Part shown: piece by piece, positions 5,908 through 7,178 of the stretch | Position numbering within the stretch: position 1 is the first letter of the stretch | How the letters are laid out: every line of letters begins with the position of its first letter | Source of the DNA: Actinomycetota bacterium | Lineage (GTDB): Bacteria > Acidobacteriota > Blastocatellia > Chloracidobacteriales > Chloracidobacteriaceae | DNA: 7,178 nt | Reading direction: 5' to 3' | Assembly (NCBI GenBank): GCA_013298335.1 | Contig: JAAFHI010000156.1 | Location: forward strand, 1 to 7,178 | The notes under the pieces: generated by a model | Databases searched by the model: none | The model's input: only the letters and a program-made list of their open reading frames with translations | What the model was told of the DNA's origin: nothing | Program-made: the position numbers and the translations under genes

Positions 5908-5916
5908 ATTTTTTCT

Positions 5917-6363
5917 TCAGGCGTTTTTTTTGGGTTTGGGCACCGGTTTGGGCATGACGTCGAGTTTGGCGAGCAGCCGGATCAACTGGGCGTGTTCCTC
6001 GGAATCGAGGCGTCCGGCAATTTCGGCTTCGAGGGCCTCGGCCTCGGCGAACCAGAGTTTCAATTGCCGCCGCACTTCCTTGTTGAGAAACAGGCGGAGC
6101 GCCCGTTTGTCGACCGGATCGGCAATGCGTTCGACGAGTTTGGCTTTGTGCATCCGTCCGATGAGCCGGATCATGGTCGTGACTTCGAAACCGTACTTCT
6201 CCGCGAGAAAGCTGGCGGTGACGCCGTCGCGTTCGACCAGCGCGGAGAGGATGAGGATGTCGTTCGGCGTGAGCTTGAATTTCCCCAGACGCGGTTCATA
6301 GACCCGGTTCAGCATCCGGGAAACCCGCTCGATACGAAAGTAAATATGTGAATCGAAAGACAT
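5917..6363 (-). CDS. MarR-family transcriptional regulator
   Basis: This 148-residue protein has MarR-type winged helix-turn-helix layout. It has an N-terminal dimerisation helix (about 5-24, SHIYFRIERVSRMLNRVYEP), the KLTPNDILILSAL helix (30-42), a helix-turn-helix VTASFLAEKYGFEVTTMIRLIGRMHKAKLVER (48-79) with the recognition helix around 60-72, and the wing DPVDKRALRLFLNKE (82-96) containing the family's D-x-R. Long C-terminal dimerisation helices follow (97-137). The Lys/Pro-rich tail KPVPKPKKNA (139-148) is an extra. MarR proteins bind palindromic operators as dimers and usually release DNA on binding a small ligand; the ligand and targets here are unknown. The start at ATG 6363 has no strong Shine-Dalgarno site but gives the normal N-terminus. 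The gene lies on the cyclase strand, from which it is now separated by the MITE. Confidence 0.88.
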   Translation of the reverse strand: MSFDSHIYFRIERVSRMLNRVYEPRLGKFKLTPNDILILSALVERDGVTASFLAEKYGFEVTTMIRLIGRMHKAKLVERIADPVDKRALRLFLNKEVRRQLKLWFAEAEALEAEIAGRLDSEEHAQLIRLLAKLDVMPKPVPKPKKNA

Positions 6364-6517
6364 TATTCAAAACTACAGGCTGGCGATGACCCGCCTCAAG
6401 GAAAAAGTTCGCGCCGATCCGACTGGTTTTCCCGTGCGCCACGTTTATCACCGCCAAACCTGACTTCCCCAAAAACCATCACCTTCAGAAAAACCCTGTC
6501 GCGTTATCAGATTCTTG
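6364..6517. other. short intergenic region upstream of marR
   Basis: This 154-bp gap lies between two minus-strand genes. A weak promoter-like pair facing marR is TTGAGG, 16 bp, TGTAGT, ending about 11 bp before the marR ATG; it is too weak to call. I see no clear terminator for the membrane protein gene and no obvious MarR operator palindrome. Confidence 0.4.
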
Positions 6518-7178
6518 TCAAATTTCACGCCCATCGTGCGCCGTGAATTTGACCACCCGCATGTACGCGCAGACGGCAACGCCGATGGACCCGAAAAACC
6601 CCAGGGCCAGCCCCCACGGGTTGACCGACAGAAAGGCGAACATCAGCAGAAAAAGCACGCTTCCGATGGCCGAGAAAGCCCAGTGCATCGGCTGGCGCTC
6701 CACCGCGAAGACCAGCCCGAATCCGAGCAGGGCGACGTGAAACGCCAATCCCGACGGGTCCGGTTGCAGGACGAGCATCCCCAGACAGACGCAGTACACC
6801 AGCGTCAATCCCCGGATAAACCGTTGCGTTTCATAGTAGTTGGCCCAGATGTACGGTATCAGGAGCGTCGCCCCGACCAGCCACAGCAAGGGAAAATTCG
6901 AATTCCGGAAATCATTCACCCGCGCAGCCGGGAGCAGCGCCGGCATCAGAAACGGATGCCAGAGGGCGAACAGCAGGGGCGTCGCCAGGTCGCGCAGGGC
7001 CTTGGTGACGCGGTTTTGTGGAATCAGCCAGAGGTCGGCCAGCAAGTACAAACCGAACAGCACCGGCGGCAGGACCAGCCACAATTTCGGCACAGTTGAA
7101 AACAGGGCGAGGATCAACAGCCCGAACGGCACGGTTTCAAAAACCCGGACGTGCCACGCCGGCTGGTGAAACAGTTCC
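6518..7178 (-). CDS. multi-pass membrane protein, 5' part outside window
   Basis: The frame is open from the right edge of the window to TGA at 6518-6520, giving about 219 visible residues. A GTG at 7130-7132 could start a 204-residue protein, but 15 further in-frame codons (ELFHQPAWHVRVFET) read plausibly as protein to the window edge. I therefore treat the gene as truncated at its 5' end. About eight hydrophobic helices are visible, including VPFGLLILALFSTV, LWLVLPPVLFGLYLLADLWL, NFPLLWLVGATLLIPYIW, GLTLVYCVCLGMLVL, GLAFHVALLGFGLVFAV, AIGSVLFLLMFAFLSV and GLALGFFGSIGVAVCAYM. The C-terminus FTAHDGREI is short and polar. I recognise no family; polytopic envelope or polysaccharide proteins look similar, but no signature supports that. 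It lies 154 bp upstream of marR on the same strand. Confidence 0.72.
   Translation of the reverse strand, partial: ELFHQPAWHVRVFETVPFGLLILALFSTVPKLWLVLPPVLFGLYLLADLWLIPQNRVTKALRDLATPLLFALWHPFLMPALLPAARVNDFRNSNFPLLWLVGATLLIPYIWANYYETQRFIRGLTLVYCVCLGMLVLQPDPSGLAFHVALLGFGLVFAVERQPMHWAFSAIGSVLFLLMFAFLSVNPWGLALGFFGSIGVAVCAYMRVVKFTAHDGREI

Larger units (their letters stand above)
5747..5915. mobile_element. 153-bp IS66-like MITE with 8-bp target duplication
   Basis: The element spans 5755-5907. Its ends are 32-bp inverted repeats (5755-5786 and 5876-5907) that match at 30 of 32 positions and begin GTAA(C/T)TGTTCAGAG. The perfect direct repeat ATTTTTTC abuts both ends (5747-5754 and 5908-5915), as expected for a target-site duplication. 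Ends starting GTAA with an 8-bp duplication are hallmarks of the IS66 family, so I infer a non-autonomous derivative moved by an IS66-type transposase elsewhere in the genome. Each repeat arm also contains a self-complementary hairpin, CCCCGCTTCAGCGGGG on the left and CCCCGCTCAAGCGGGG on the right. The roughly 90-bp centre has no plausible gene. It sits 1 bp past the marR stop and about 180 bp upstream of the cyclase start. Confidence 0.82.
5565..5916. other. marR-cyclase intergenic region
   Basis: This 352-bp gap holds the cyclase leader (5565-5697), a sigma-54-like promoter match (5698-5713), an AT-rich patch (5731-5754) and a 153-bp miniature transposable element with its target duplication (5747-5915). 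Frames crossing it in both directions start inside the inverted repeats and share the artefact peptide SPLKRGTLN, so I do not count them as genes. Confidence 0.7.

Noticed and set aside
5821..6351. 176-codon + strand frame
   Set aside because: It begins inside the MITE and is antisense to the marR gene; its first residues come from the inverted repeat.
6386..6463. 25-codon + strand ORF (MTRLKEKVRADPTG...)
   Set aside because: It is short, has no good ribosome binding site and no recognisable similarity; it could be a gene relic but cannot be supported.
6515..7099. 194-codon + strand frame rich in Q, R and E
   Set aside because: It is antisense to the hydrophobic membrane protein; complementing hydrophobic codons gives exactly this polar composition.

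Overview
The window looks like a chromosomal segment of a GC-rich, diderm (Gram-negative type) bacterium. A lipid A acyltransferase-family gene implies an LPS-type outer membrane. The mix of TPR proteins, a clan AA aspartic protease pair, heptanucleotide arrays and IS66-like miniature elements would suit lineages such as Planctomycetota/PVC, Acidobacteriota or a related candidate phylum. That placement is a guess; nothing here fixes the phylum.

Left part (1-1403, + strand): the 3' end of a tetratricopeptide repeat (TPR) protein, then a two-gene unit with an ATGA overlap. The unit encodes a small conserved partner protein (769-1038) and a retropepsin-like clan AA aspartic protease (1035-1403). 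A Rho-independent terminator closes it at 1461-1495.

Middle gap (1404-2167): about 760 bp with no convincing intact gene but much structure. It holds a 48-bp fossil of a second acyltransferase C-terminus (minus strand, 1414-1461), two + strand terminators, a 61-bp tandem repeat (1733-1941) and a 20-copy heptanucleotide array (2027-2166) that ends against the stop codon of the acyltransferase gene.

Core (2168-5564): an LpxL/HtrB-type acyltransferase (minus), divergent from an intact tRNA-Cys(GCA) (plus) and a small three-helix membrane protein (plus). The latter converges on a 643-residue minus-strand gene that fuses a complete CdaA-type diadenylate cyclase to an extracytoplasmic CdaR-like (YbbR repeat) region. 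In Firmicutes these two parts are usually separate adjacent genes. This fusion is the most informative gene in the window.

Right part (5565-7178): the upstream region of the cyclase gene carries a sigma-54-like promoter match and a 153-bp miniature transposable element with 32-bp terminal inverted repeats and a perfect 8-bp target duplication. The GTAA ends and 8-bp duplication are IS66-family hallmarks. Beyond it, on the minus strand, lie a MarR-family regulator and the 3' part of a multi-pass membrane protein that runs off the window.

Functional links are limited. The acyltransferase and cyclase both concern the envelope, but no operon joins them. The marR and cyclase genes share a strand but are now separated by the mobile element. 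I did not find a clearly new multi-gene system. The most notable points are the one-chain CdaA-CdaR architecture, the very clean MITE insertion upstream of it, and the layered repeat region with an acyltransferase fossil.
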